Below, in pieces: positions 1 through 8,656 of a stretch of DNA of 64,000 nt. The translations under genes and the position numbers were made by a program. Location of the stretch: assembly GCF_045866565.1 (NCBI RefSeq), contig NZ_BAAFZV010000002.1, forward strand, positions 806,001 to 870,000, given 5' to 3'. The notes below the pieces were generated by a model. That model saw only the letters and a list, made by a program, of their open reading frames with translations, did not search any database and was not told the origin of the DNA. The DNA comes from Cognatilysobacter claricitrinus (lineage in GTDB: Bacteria > Pseudomonadota > Gammaproteobacteria > Xanthomonadales > Xanthomonadaceae). Positions within the stretch are counted from its first letter, which is position 1, and every line of letters starts with the position of its first letter.

Positions 1-1
1 T

Positions 2-841
2 ATTCCCACCGCGCAGGGCTACCGGCTCTTCGTCGACTCGCTGCTGCAGCTGAGCCCGCTGCCCGATGGCGAAATGGCACGCCTGCGGGGCGAATTGCCC
101 GCCGGCACGGGCACGCAGGCGCTGCTCGGCAGCGCGACCGAGCTGCTCTCGGCGATGACGCATTTCGTCGGCGTGGTGAGCGTGCCGGGTCGTGAGCAGT
201 TCGCGTTCCGGCGCATCGAGTTCGTCGGTATCGACGAACAACGCGTGCTGGCGATCCTCGTGTTCTCCGACGGCGACGTGCAGAACCGAATCATCCAGTC
301 GCGGCGTCCCTTCGAGCCAGGCGAGCTGGAACGCGTTGCGAACTACCTCAACCAGCACTTCGCCGGACGGCCGCTCGCCGACATCCGCGCGGTGCTGCTG
401 CATGAGATGCGCACCGCGCAGGACGAACTGCACAGGCTGATGGGGCGGTCGATCGAGCTGGCCGAGCAGGTGCTGGCGCCCAGCGACGAGGACATGCTCG
501 TCGCCGGGCAGACGCGGCTGATGGGCGTGCAGGAACTCGCGGATGTCGATCGCCTGCGCGAGCTGTTCGAGGCGTTCTCGCGCAAGCGGGAGATCCTGCA
601 GCTGCTCGAACGCACGGCGCAGGCGCCAGGCGTGCGCATCTTCATCGGCGAGGAGACCGGGCTGGCGCCGCTGGACGGCGTGTCGCTGGTCACCGCGCCG
701 TATGTGTCCGGTGGACGCGTGCTCGGCGTGCTGGGCGTGATCGGGCCCACCCGCATGGCCTACGACCGGGTGATCCCGGTGGTACAGGCGGCTGCCGACG
801 TCCTCGGCGATGCATTGAGGACCGCCGATCGCGGTGGCTGA
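2..841 (+). CDS. hrcA: Heat-inducible transcription repressor HrcA (C-terminal part, 5' end outside window)
   Basis: HrcA represses class I heat-shock operons by binding the CIRCE operator, with GroEL acting as its folding sensor. The frame is open from base 2, and the first visible residues, IPTAQGYRLFVDSLL, match the conserved junction after the HrcA winged-helix domain, so the DNA-binding part lies upstream. About 279 residues remain, covering the GAF-like core and the dimerisation region, ending ADVLGDALRTADRGG. It is followed after 72 bases by grpE, the usual hrcA-grpE-dnaK-dnaJ order. The CIRCE element expected upstream of hrcA is not in the window. Identity is secure from motif plus context. 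Confidence 0.93.
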   Translation: MPTAQGYRLFVDSLLQLSPLPDGEMARLRGELPAGTGTQALLGSATELLSAMTHFVGVVSVPGREQFAFRRIEFVGIDEQRVLAILVFSDGDVQNRIIQSRRPFEPGELERVANYLNQHFAGRPLADIRAVLLHEMRTAQDELHRLMGRSIELAEQVLAPSDEDMLVAGQTRLMGVQELADVDRLRELFEAFSRKREILQLLERTAQAPGVRIFIGEETGLAPLDGVSLVTAPYVSGGRVLGVLGVIGPTRMAYDRVIPVVQAAADVLGDALRTADRGG

Positions 842-843
842 GC

Positions 844-871
844 CTTGAATCGACGGTGGCCGGCCCCATAG
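844..871 (+). promoter_or_regulatory. Heat-shock sigma-32 (RpoH) promoter of grpE
   Basis: The hrcA-grpE gap carries CTTGAA (844-849), a 14-base spacer and CCCCATAG (864-871). This fits the RpoH consensus CTTGAA(A)-N11-16-CCCCATNT almost perfectly. Transcription would start near 880, about 35 bases before the grpE ATG. Seen directly; activity is inferred. Confidence 0.8.
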
Positions 872-913
872 CTCGCCCCGGCGCGCGAACCGCGCGAAGG
901 AGACAGGCCTGCG

Positions 914-1450
914 ATGACCACCGAACAGACCGTGCCACCCGGCGCCGACCCGGCGCAGACGCCTGCGGGCGATGGCGCAATGAAGGATTGCTGCGCCGCG
1001 CTGCAGGCCCAGCTCGACGCGGCGAGCGCCGAACTGACCCAGATTCGCGAGGATTCGCTGCGCGAACGCGCCGACCTCGAGAACCAGCGTCGCCGCGTGG
1101 CGCGTGACGTCGATACCGCGCGCAAGTTCGCGAACGAGCGCCTTCTCGGCGACCTGCTGCCGGTCATCGACAGTCTGGAGGCGGGTCTGGCGCAGGCGGG
1201 CGCGGATGCCGGCGCGTTGCGCGAGGGCATGGAGCTGACGCTCAAGCAGCTGCTGAAGGTGGCGTCGGATAACGGTCTGGTCGCGGTGGACCCGAAGGGC
1301 CAGCCGTTCAACCCCGACCACCACCAGGCCATGAGCATGGTTCCGGCGGGCGACACCCCGGACAACCACGTCGTGCAGGTCTACCAGAAGGGCTGGCTGC
1401 TGAACGAGCGGCTGTTGCGGCCCGCGCTGGTGGTGATCGCGCACTCCTGA
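914..1450 (+). CDS. grpE: Nucleotide exchange factor GrpE
   Basis: GrpE releases ADP from DnaK and acts as a thermosensor of the DnaK-DnaJ-GrpE chaperone cycle in the cytoplasm. The 178-residue product has the usual layout: a variable acidic N-terminus, a long helix around residues 35-85 (RADLENQRRRVARDVD), and a C-terminal beta domain with FNPDHHQAMSMV and VVQVYQKGWLLNERLLRPA. The ATG at 914 follows the purine-rich GAAGGAGACAG. It has its own heat-shock promoter upstream and a second one follows before dnaK. Length and motifs are normal for the family. Confidence 0.97.
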   Translation: MTTEQTVPPGADPAQTPAGDGAMKDCCAALQAQLDAASAELTQIREDSLRERADLENQRRRVARDVDTARKFANERLLGDLLPVIDSLEAGLAQAGADAGALREGMELTLKQLLKVASDNGLVAVDPKGQPFNPDHHQAMSMVPAGDTPDNHVVQVYQKGWLLNERLLRPALVVIAHS

Positions 1451-1463
1451 TCGCCCCGGGCGC

Positions 1464-1489
1464 CTTGAACCGGCGCCGGCGGTCCATAG
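1464..1489 (+). promoter_or_regulatory. Heat-shock sigma-32 (RpoH) promoter of dnaK
   Basis: In the grpE-dnaK gap CTTGAA (1464-1469) is followed after 12 bases by GTCCATAG (1482-1489), a good but less perfect match to the RpoH -35/-10 pair. It would let dnaK be induced independently of the promoter before grpE. Pattern match only. Confidence 0.65.
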
Positions 1490-1543
1490 ATACGGCTTAT
1501 CGGCGCGCAGCGCCCCCGACTTACGAATTGGCAGGAGCAACCC

Positions 1544-3472
<1,929 letters not shown>

Positions 3473-3484
3473 GATGGTGTTGCG

Positions 3485-3512
3485 AGGCGCCGGTCATCGA
3501 CCGGCGCCTTTG
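3485..3512 (+). terminator. Terminator/attenuator hairpin after dnaK
   Basis: An 11-base perfect inverted repeat (AGGCGCCGGTC at 3485-3495, GACCGGCGCCT at 3499-3509, loop ATC) is followed by TTGCTT. The weak T tract suggests partial termination or mRNA 3'-end protection. The next start codon is only 15 bases downstream, so read-through would supply the downstream genes. Confidence 0.65.
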
Positions 3513-3523
3513 CTTCGACGGGG

Positions 3524-4129
3524 ATGGCGATGAACAAGGGGCGGCTCGAAGCGTTCAGCGATGGCGTGCTCGCCATCATCATCACCATCATGGTGCTGGA
3601 GCTGCGCGCGCCGGTCGGAAGCGATCTCGCATCGTTGCGACCGTTGCTCCCTGTGTTCGTCAGCTACGTTCTCAGCTTCATCTACATCGGCATCTACTGG
3701 AACAACCACCACCACTTCCTGCGCGCCGCGACGCGGATCGACGGACGGGTGATGTGGGCGAACCTGCACCTGCTGTTCTGGTTGTCGATGTTCCCGTTCG
3801 CCACCGCGTGGATGGGCGAACACCACGACGCGGCGACCCCGGTCGCGGTCTACGGCGTCATGCTGTTGATGGCGGCGGTGGCATGGCTTCCGTTCCAGGC
3901 GTCGCTGATGCGCGCCAGTGGAAGCGACTCGACGCTGTCCCGGGCGGTGAACCCGTGGGGCTGGAAATCCGTTCTACCCGTTGTGTTCTATCTCTCCGGC
4001 GTCACGCTGGCCTTCGTCAACACCTGGGCGGCACAGGCGATGTACGCCGCCGTCGCCGTGATGTGGTTCGTCCCCGACCGCCGCATCGAACACCGCATCC
4101 AAGACATGGCGCACCATGAGCAAGCGTGA
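3524..4129 (+). CDS. TMEM175 (DUF1211) family potassium channel-like membrane protein
   Basis: Bacterial TMEM175 proteins are tetrameric six-helix K+ channels unrelated to P-loop channels; the family hallmark is an RxxxFSDG motif at the start of helix 1. Here RLEAFSDGVLAIIITIMVLE lies at about residues 6-25, followed by five more hydrophobic segments (for example VFVSYVLSFIYIGIYW and LLFWLSMFPFATAWM). The length of 201 residues fits the single-repeat bacterial form. The gene sits between dnaK and dnaJ, and its end overlaps the dnaJ start by 14 bases, implying translational coupling. The start could be the ATG at 3524 or the one at 3530. The family is confident; channel activity in this host is inferred. 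Confidence 0.85.
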   Translation: MAMNKGRLEAFSDGVLAIIITIMVLELRAPVGSDLASLRPLLPVFVSYVLSFIYIGIYWNNHHHFLRAATRIDGRVMWANLHLLFWLSMFPFATAWMGEHHDAATPVAVYGVMLLMAAVAWLPFQASLMRASGSDSTLSRAVNPWGWKSVLPVVFYLSGVTLAFVNTWAAQAMYAAVAVMWFVPDRRIEHRIQDMAHHEQA

Positions 4130-5243
4130 TTACTACGAAGTCCTCGGCGTCGCCCGCGATGCCAGCGAAGAGGACCTGAAGAAGGCCTATCGGCGCGCCG
4201 CCATGAAGCACCATCCGGATCGCAATCCGGGTGACAAGGCGTCCGAGGAAGCGTTCAAGGAATGCAAGGAGGCGTACGAGACGCTCGCCGACGCCAACAA
4301 GCGCCGCGCGTACGACGCCCATGGCCACGCCGCGTTCGAACACGGCATGGGCGGTGGCGGCGGTGGGCCGGGTTTCGCCGACATGGGCGACATCTTCGGC
4401 GACATCTTCGGCAACATCTTCGGTGGCGGCGCGCAGCGCGGGCCGCGTCGCGGCGCCGACATCGGCTACGTGATGGAGCTGGGTCTCGAAGAGGCCGTGC
4501 GGGGCATCGAAAAGACCATCGAGATCCCCACCCTCGAAGAGTGCGACGCCTGCGACGGCAGCGGTTCGGAGGACGGTCAGCTCGAAACCTGCGGCACCTG
4601 CCAGGGCCGCGGCCAGGTCCGTTTCCAGCGTGGCATCTTCTCGATGCAGCAGGCCTGCCCGCATTGCAGCGGCCGCGGCAAGATCATTGCGAACCCCTGC
4701 GACGAATGCGGCGGACAGGGACGCGTCGAGCGCACCAAGACGCTGCAGGTCAAGATTCCCGCCGGCGTCGACAGCGGCGATCGCATCCGCCTCGCGGGCG
4801 AGGGCGAAGCCGGTCCGGCGGGATCGCCGCCAGGCGACCTCTACGTCGACGTGCGCGTGCGCGAGCACGAGATCTTCCAGCGCGACGGCGACGACCTGCA
4901 CTGCGAAGTGCCGATCCGCATCTCGCAGGCCGCGCTCGGCGACACCATTCGCGTTCCGACGCTCGGTGGCGAAGTCGAGCTGCGCATCCCGGCGGAGACG
5001 CAGACCGGCAAGATGTTCCGCCTGCGCGGCAAGGGCGTGCGCTCGGTGCGCAGCCGCAGCGAAGGCGACCTGTATTGCCGCGTGGTCGTGGAGACGCCGG
5101 TCAACCTCACCGTCGAACAGCGCGAGCTTCTGGAGAAGTTCGAGGCCACGTTCGTGGGTGAGACGGCGGCGCGTCGTCATTCGCCGCGCTCGTCGACGTT
5201 CCTCGACGGCGTGAAGGGGTTCTGGGAACGGATGACGGGCTAA
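4116..5243 (+). CDS. dnaJ: Chaperone protein DnaJ (Hsp40)
   Basis: J-domain co-chaperone that stimulates DnaK ATPase and delivers substrates. The 375-residue product begins with the J domain (SKRDYYEVLGVARDAS, catalytic HPD in KHHPDRNPGDK). A Gly/Phe-rich linker rich in GDIFG repeats follows. Four zinc-binding CxxCxGxG repeats follow between residues 145 and 210 (CDACDGSG, CGTCQGRG, CPHCSGRG, CDECGGQG), then the two C-terminal beta-barrel domains. This is a complete type I DnaJ. The start lies inside the end of the preceding channel gene, so it depends on read-through past the post-dnaK hairpin. Confidence 0.98.
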   Translation: MSKRDYYEVLGVARDASEEDLKKAYRRAAMKHHPDRNPGDKASEEAFKECKEAYETLADANKRRAYDAHGHAAFEHGMGGGGGGPGFADMGDIFGDIFGNIFGGGAQRGPRRGADIGYVMELGLEEAVRGIEKTIEIPTLEECDACDGSGSEDGQLETCGTCQGRGQVRFQRGIFSMQQACPHCSGRGKIIANPCDECGGQGRVERTKTLQVKIPAGVDSGDRIRLAGEGEAGPAGSPPGDLYVDVRVREHEIFQRDGDDLHCEVPIRISQAALGDTIRVPTLGGEVELRIPAETQTGKMFRLRGKGVRSVRSRSEGDLYCRVVVETPVNLTVEQRELLEKFEATFVGETAARRHSPRSSTFLDGVKGFWERMTG

Positions 5244-5379
5244 GCAAAGGCGTTCCGTACGCGAAAGCGTCCAGCCGTTGCGAACGCCATCGCGGATAGC
5301 GATGGCTGGGCGACCGAAGAATCTCCAGCGCCTCGCCACACTCGTCCAACCGTCCTGTGTCGCAAACAAGCGCAACAAG

Positions 5380-5411
5380 AAAAAAGCGGGCCCCGGCGCG
5401 TTTTTTTTTTT
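5380..5411. terminator. Bidirectional terminator between dnaJ and the convergent oxygenase gene
   Basis: A run of six A (5380-5385), a GC-rich imperfect hairpin (GCGGGCCCCGGCGCG) and a run of eleven T (5401-5411) lie in the gap between two converging genes. A tracts and T tracts flank the stem, so it can terminate both strands. Stem pairing has a one-base bulge. Confidence 0.75.
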
Positions 5412-5426
5412 ATGCCTGATGCACGT

Positions 5427-6116
5427 TCAATCCGGATGCGACGCATTGTCGTCGCGACCTGCACCGAACCGCTTGTCCAAAGCTCCGAGCACCCGCTTCA
5501 ACCCACGCGAGAACCTCCCGCGCTTGGTCTTGCGCAGCTTCTCGTCCTCGCTGGTCAGCCACGCCACCTGCACGACGCGGCGCTCGCCCTCGAACGGCAG
5601 ATGGCCGTGGAACGAGTTTTCCTCGCGCTTGAAGGCGGCCAGCGTGCCGTACACAGGGCGGATTTCCGGTACCACCAGCGCATCGATGTCGTCGATCTTG
5701 CCGAGGAACCGCAGGCAGCCGTCGCTCGTCGCCGGCCAGTCGGCGTTGAGATAGAGCAGGGCGGTGACGATTTTCGACTTGCTGTCCGTATGGATCGTGC
5801 CGTGGCGACGATTGAGCGAGCGGCACAGCGTCGCCAGCGTCGGTTTGTCGCCGAGCCCTTCGATGCCGAGCTGCCTGCCGACCGCGTCGCCGAACGCCTT
5901 CGACGTCATCTGTTCGACCACCGCGCGCATCGACGGGCCGCAATCTTCGGGCGCGTACGGAAAGAATCCGGCGCTGCGATAGCGCGGGAAATCCGACTCC
6001 AGCTCGCCAGCGGCATCGCCGGGCAGTACGTCGTCGAGCACGAACAGCGGAAACGGCGTCGACGGGCGATCGGGAATCGGCGCCTGCAGGCGTTGCATGT
6101 CGAGCAGTGCGTCCAT
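5427..6116 (-). CDS. 2-oxoglutarate/Fe(II)-dependent oxygenase (prolyl-4-hydroxylase-like)
   Basis: Members of this superfamily hydroxylate proteins or small molecules using O2 and 2-oxoglutarate. The 229-residue protein shows the iron-binding facial triad: HTD (His109, Asp111) in RHGTIHTDSKSKIVTALLYL, and a distal His at 170 or 172 in NSFHGH. Arg179/180 follows as the likely 2-oxoglutarate ligand. The N-terminus PFPLFVLDDVLP is a typical oxygenase opening. It is monocistronic, convergent with dnaJ and divergent from dapB. The substrate is unknown. Methionine 7 is an alternative start. Confidence 0.8.
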   Translation of the reverse strand: MDALLDMQRLQAPIPDRPSTPFPLFVLDDVLPGDAAGELESDFPRYRSAGFFPYAPEDCGPSMRAVVEQMTSKAFGDAVGRQLGIEGLGDKPTLATLCRSLNRRHGTIHTDSKSKIVTALLYLNADWPATSDGCLRFLGKIDDIDALVVPEIRPVYGTLAAFKREENSFHGHLPFEGERRVVQVAWLTSEDEKLRKTKRGRFSRGLKRVLGALDKRFGAGRDDNASHPD

Positions 6117-6154
6117 GTCGGCTCCGGCAGAGGTCGCCGCGATTTTACGCGCGC

Positions 6155-6183
6155 TTGTCGCATCGCTCGACGGCCGCTAGCCT
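6155..6183 (+). promoter_or_regulatory. Candidate dapB promoter giving a leaderless transcript
   Basis: TTGTCG (6155-6160), a 17-base spacer and TAGCCT (6178-6183) form a plausible housekeeping promoter whose -10 ends six bases before the dapB ATG. The initiation point would coincide with the start codon. No Shine-Dalgarno sequence precedes that ATG. Confidence 0.45.
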
Positions 6184-6189
6184 CGCGCG

Positions 6190-6900
6190 ATGACCGAACC
6201 GACCCGACTGCTGATCCACGGCGCTTCCGGACGCATGGGCCAAGCCCTGATGCGGCTCGCGGCCGAACGCGACGATGTGCGCGTCGTCGCGGCCGCAGCG
6301 CGACGACTGCCGGCCGAGCTGCCACCTGGCGTGCTCGGCATGGATGCCGCGTCGCTCGATCGCGCCCCGCCATTCGACGCCGCCATCGACTTCAGCCTGC
6401 CGGAAGCGTTCGACGCCGCGCTCGATCTGTGCGTGCGCCGCGGCGCGGCCTTCGTCTCGGGCACGACGGGGCTATCGGACGCGCAGCGCGCGGCGATTTC
6501 ATCGGCGGCGTCGACGATTCCCGTCGTCTGGGCCGCGAATTTCAGCCTCGGCGTCGCGGTTCTCGGCGACCTGGTCGAGCGCGCCGCGCGGGTGCTGGCC
6601 GACTGGGACTGCGACATCGTCGAATCCCACCACGTCCACAAGAAGGACGCGCCATCCGGCACGGCCCTGGCCCTCGGCGCTCGCGCCGAAGCCGGCGGCG
6701 CGCAGCCGCGTTACGCATCGTTGCGGGCTGGCGACATCGTCGGCGAGCACATGGTCCAGTTCGCCACGGCGGGCGAGCGCATCGAACTCGTCCACCGCGC
6801 AACGAACCGCGACATCTTTGCGCGGGGTGCGTTGCACGTCGCGAGGCGGCTGCACGGACGGACGCCGGGCCTGTATCGGGTCACCGATCTGCTCGACTGA
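6190..6900 (+). CDS. dapB: 4-hydroxy-tetrahydrodipicolinate reductase
   Basis: NAD(P)H-dependent reductase of the diaminopimelate/lysine pathway. The 236-residue protein has the Rossmann nucleotide-binding motif IHGASGRMGQAL at residues 9-20. VDFSLPEA-like DFSLPEAF, the GTTGLS loop, and the catalytic signature ESHHVHKKDAPSGTAL near residue 145 follow. It is shorter than the roughly 270-residue E. coli enzyme, mainly through trimmed loops, and nothing catalytic is missing. No Shine-Dalgarno is visible at the ATG, which fits leaderless initiation. It is divergent from the oxygenase gene and precedes carA by 178 bases. Confidence 0.95.
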   Translation: MTEPTRLLIHGASGRMGQALMRLAAERDDVRVVAAAARRLPAELPPGVLGMDAASLDRAPPFDAAIDFSLPEAFDAALDLCVRRGAAFVSGTTGLSDAQRAAISSAASTIPVVWAANFSLGVAVLGDLVERAARVLADWDCDIVESHHVHKKDAPSGTALALGARAEAGGAQPRYASLRAGDIVGEHMVQFATAGERIELVHRATNRDIFARGALHVARRLHGRTPGLYRVTDLLD

Positions 6901-7078
6901 CGACGATTCCACTGCAGAACCCGCGACTGCCGCTGGAACCGCCGGCGCCTTGCGTCTAGAATTCCCGCTCGCCTGAAGCCCTTCGTCGGACCGGTCCCGC
7001 ACCGCGTCCGCGATTTTCTGCAGCCGCGATCCGGCGCATGCAGGGGCTCGGCATCCTCTGGCAGCACAGGCGATCCCC

Positions 7079-8203
7079 GTGAATCAACCTGCGATCCTCG
7101 CGCTCGAAGACGGAACGATCTTCGAGGGCGTTTCGGTCGGCGCGCCCGGCCTGTCCGTCGGCGAAGTCGTGTTCAACACCGCCATGACCGGCTATCAGGA
7201 AGTGGTGACCGATCCGTCGTACGCGCGGCAGATCGTGACGCTCACCTATCCGCACATCGGCAACACCGGCACCACCGACAAGGACGACGAGGCGAAAACG
7301 GTGTGGCCGGCCGGCCTGATCGTCCGGCACGTGCCCAAGCGCCCCAGCAACTGGCGCTCGCAGCTGTCGCTGCCGGAGTGGCTTGCGTCGAAGGGCGTCG
7401 TCGCGATCTCCGACATCGATACCCGCAAGCTCACGCGCATCCTGCGTGACCGCGGCGCGCAGAACGGCGCACTGATGGCGGGCGAGATCGATGCGGACCG
7501 AGCGCTGGAAGGTGCGCGCAAGTTCCCGGGCCTCAAGGGCATGGACCTCGCCAAGGAGGTCTGCACGCGCAGCGCCTACGAATGGCGCGAGACCGAACTC
7601 GATCTCGACAAAGATTCGTTCGCGCAGACGGCCGGTCGTTTCCACGTCGTCGCCTACGACTTCGGTGTGAAACTCAACATCCTGCGCATGCTGGCCTCGC
7701 GCGGATGCCGCATCACGGTGGTGCCGGCGCAGACGCCCGCGTCCGACGTGTTCGCGATGAAGCCTGACGGCGTGTTCCTGTCGAACGGCCCGGGCGATCC
7801 GGAACCGTGCACGTACGCGATCGAGGCGACGCGCGAATTCCTCGCCCGCAAGCTGCCGCTCTACGGCATCTGCCTCGGTCACCAGATCCTCGGCCTTGCG
7901 GTCGGTGCAAAGACGCTGAAGATGAAATTCGGCCACCACGGCGCGAACCATCCGGTGCAGGACCTCGACAACGGTCGCGTGCTGATCACCAGCCAGAACC
8001 ACGGCTTCGCGGTCGACGAAGCGACGCTGCCGGGCAACGTTCGCGTCACGCATCGTTCGCTGTTCGATGGCAGCAATCAGGGCATCGCGGTCACGGACGC
8101 ACCGGCTTTCAGCTTCCAGGGGCACCCGGAAGCTAGTCCGGGTCCGCACGATGTCGCGCCGCTGTTCGATCGCTTCATCGGCGCGATGGAGGCCGCGCGT
8201 TGA
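7079..8203 (+). CDS. carA: Carbamoyl-phosphate synthase small subunit (glutamine amidotransferase)
   Basis: Hydrolyses glutamine and channels ammonia to CarB for carbamoyl phosphate, the precursor of arginine and pyrimidines. The 374-residue product begins NQPAILALEDGTIFEGVSVG after a GTG start. Its C-terminal class I amidotransferase domain carries the nucleophile in YGICLGHQILG and the His-Glu pair in QGHPEASPGPHD. N-terminal domain landmarks include FNTAMTGYQE and SDIDTRKLT. The gap upstream contains TAGAAT (6957-6962), a possible -10. Its stop overlaps the next gene's TTG start by four bases. Confidence 0.98.
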   Translation: MNQPAILALEDGTIFEGVSVGAPGLSVGEVVFNTAMTGYQEVVTDPSYARQIVTLTYPHIGNTGTTDKDDEAKTVWPAGLIVRHVPKRPSNWRSQLSLPEWLASKGVVAISDIDTRKLTRILRDRGAQNGALMAGEIDADRALEGARKFPGLKGMDLAKEVCTRSAYEWRETELDLDKDSFAQTAGRFHVVAYDFGVKLNILRMLASRGCRITVVPAQTPASDVFAMKPDGVFLSNGPGDPEPCTYAIEATREFLARKLPLYGICLGHQILGLAVGAKTLKMKFGHHGANHPVQDLDNGRVLITSQNHGFAVDEATLPGNVRVTHRSLFDGSNQGIAVTDAPAFSFQGHPEASPGPHDVAPLFDRFIGAMEAAR

Positions 8204-8649
8204 GCGCAGCGGGCGCTACCGACGGCCGCTCGCGGCGTCGTCGCTGGCGTCGTTGGGCTGTCGCTGCTCTCGCGCTCGGTGCGTATCCCGCTTTCGTGCT
8301 GGGCGCGACGTACGTGCACTTCTTCCAGGCCCACCTGCCAGGCGGACGTAACGGGCCCGCCGACGCGTATCGCCACTCGCTGGCGAGCGCGATCGTCGCG
8401 TACACGCTGTCGCCGCGCTGCGTCGACTGGGTGACGCACGTGATGGAGCACGACGGCGTCGGCAACGACGGCCGCGCGATGGACGCGCACAACAACCTGC
8501 TCGGCGCGCGAATCGGCTCCGCCGCGCGCAGCTGGAGCGACATGCAGGCCGCGATCCGCGACGCCGTGCGCAATGGCGCCGTCGACGCGAACGATCCGGA
8601 TCGAATCACCTGGCTGCCGCCGTCGCGGTGGCAGAACCGACTGTACTGA
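8200..8649 (+). CDS. Small conserved protein with a DUF6973-like domain, between carA and carB
   Basis: A 149-residue protein with an Arg-rich N-terminus, one hydrophobic segment (WAVAALALGAYPAFVLGATY, about residues 20-39) and a conserved-looking core. The core includes NGPADAYRHSLASAIVAY and DAHNNLLGARIG, resembling the His- and Asn-rich pattern of DUF6973-type domains. The TTG start overlaps the carA stop (TTGA), so it is translationally coupled; carB begins seven bases after its stop. Probably membrane-anchored. No biochemical role can be assigned; the domain call is from memory of the family pattern. Confidence 0.7.
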   Translation: MSAAGATDGRSRRRRWRRWAVAALALGAYPAFVLGATYVHFFQAHLPGGRNGPADAYRHSLASAIVAYTLSPRCVDWVTHVMEHDGVGNDGRAMDAHNNLLGARIGSAARSWSDMQAAIRDAVRNGAVDANDPDRITWLPPSRWQNRLY

Positions 8650-8656
8650 GGACACG

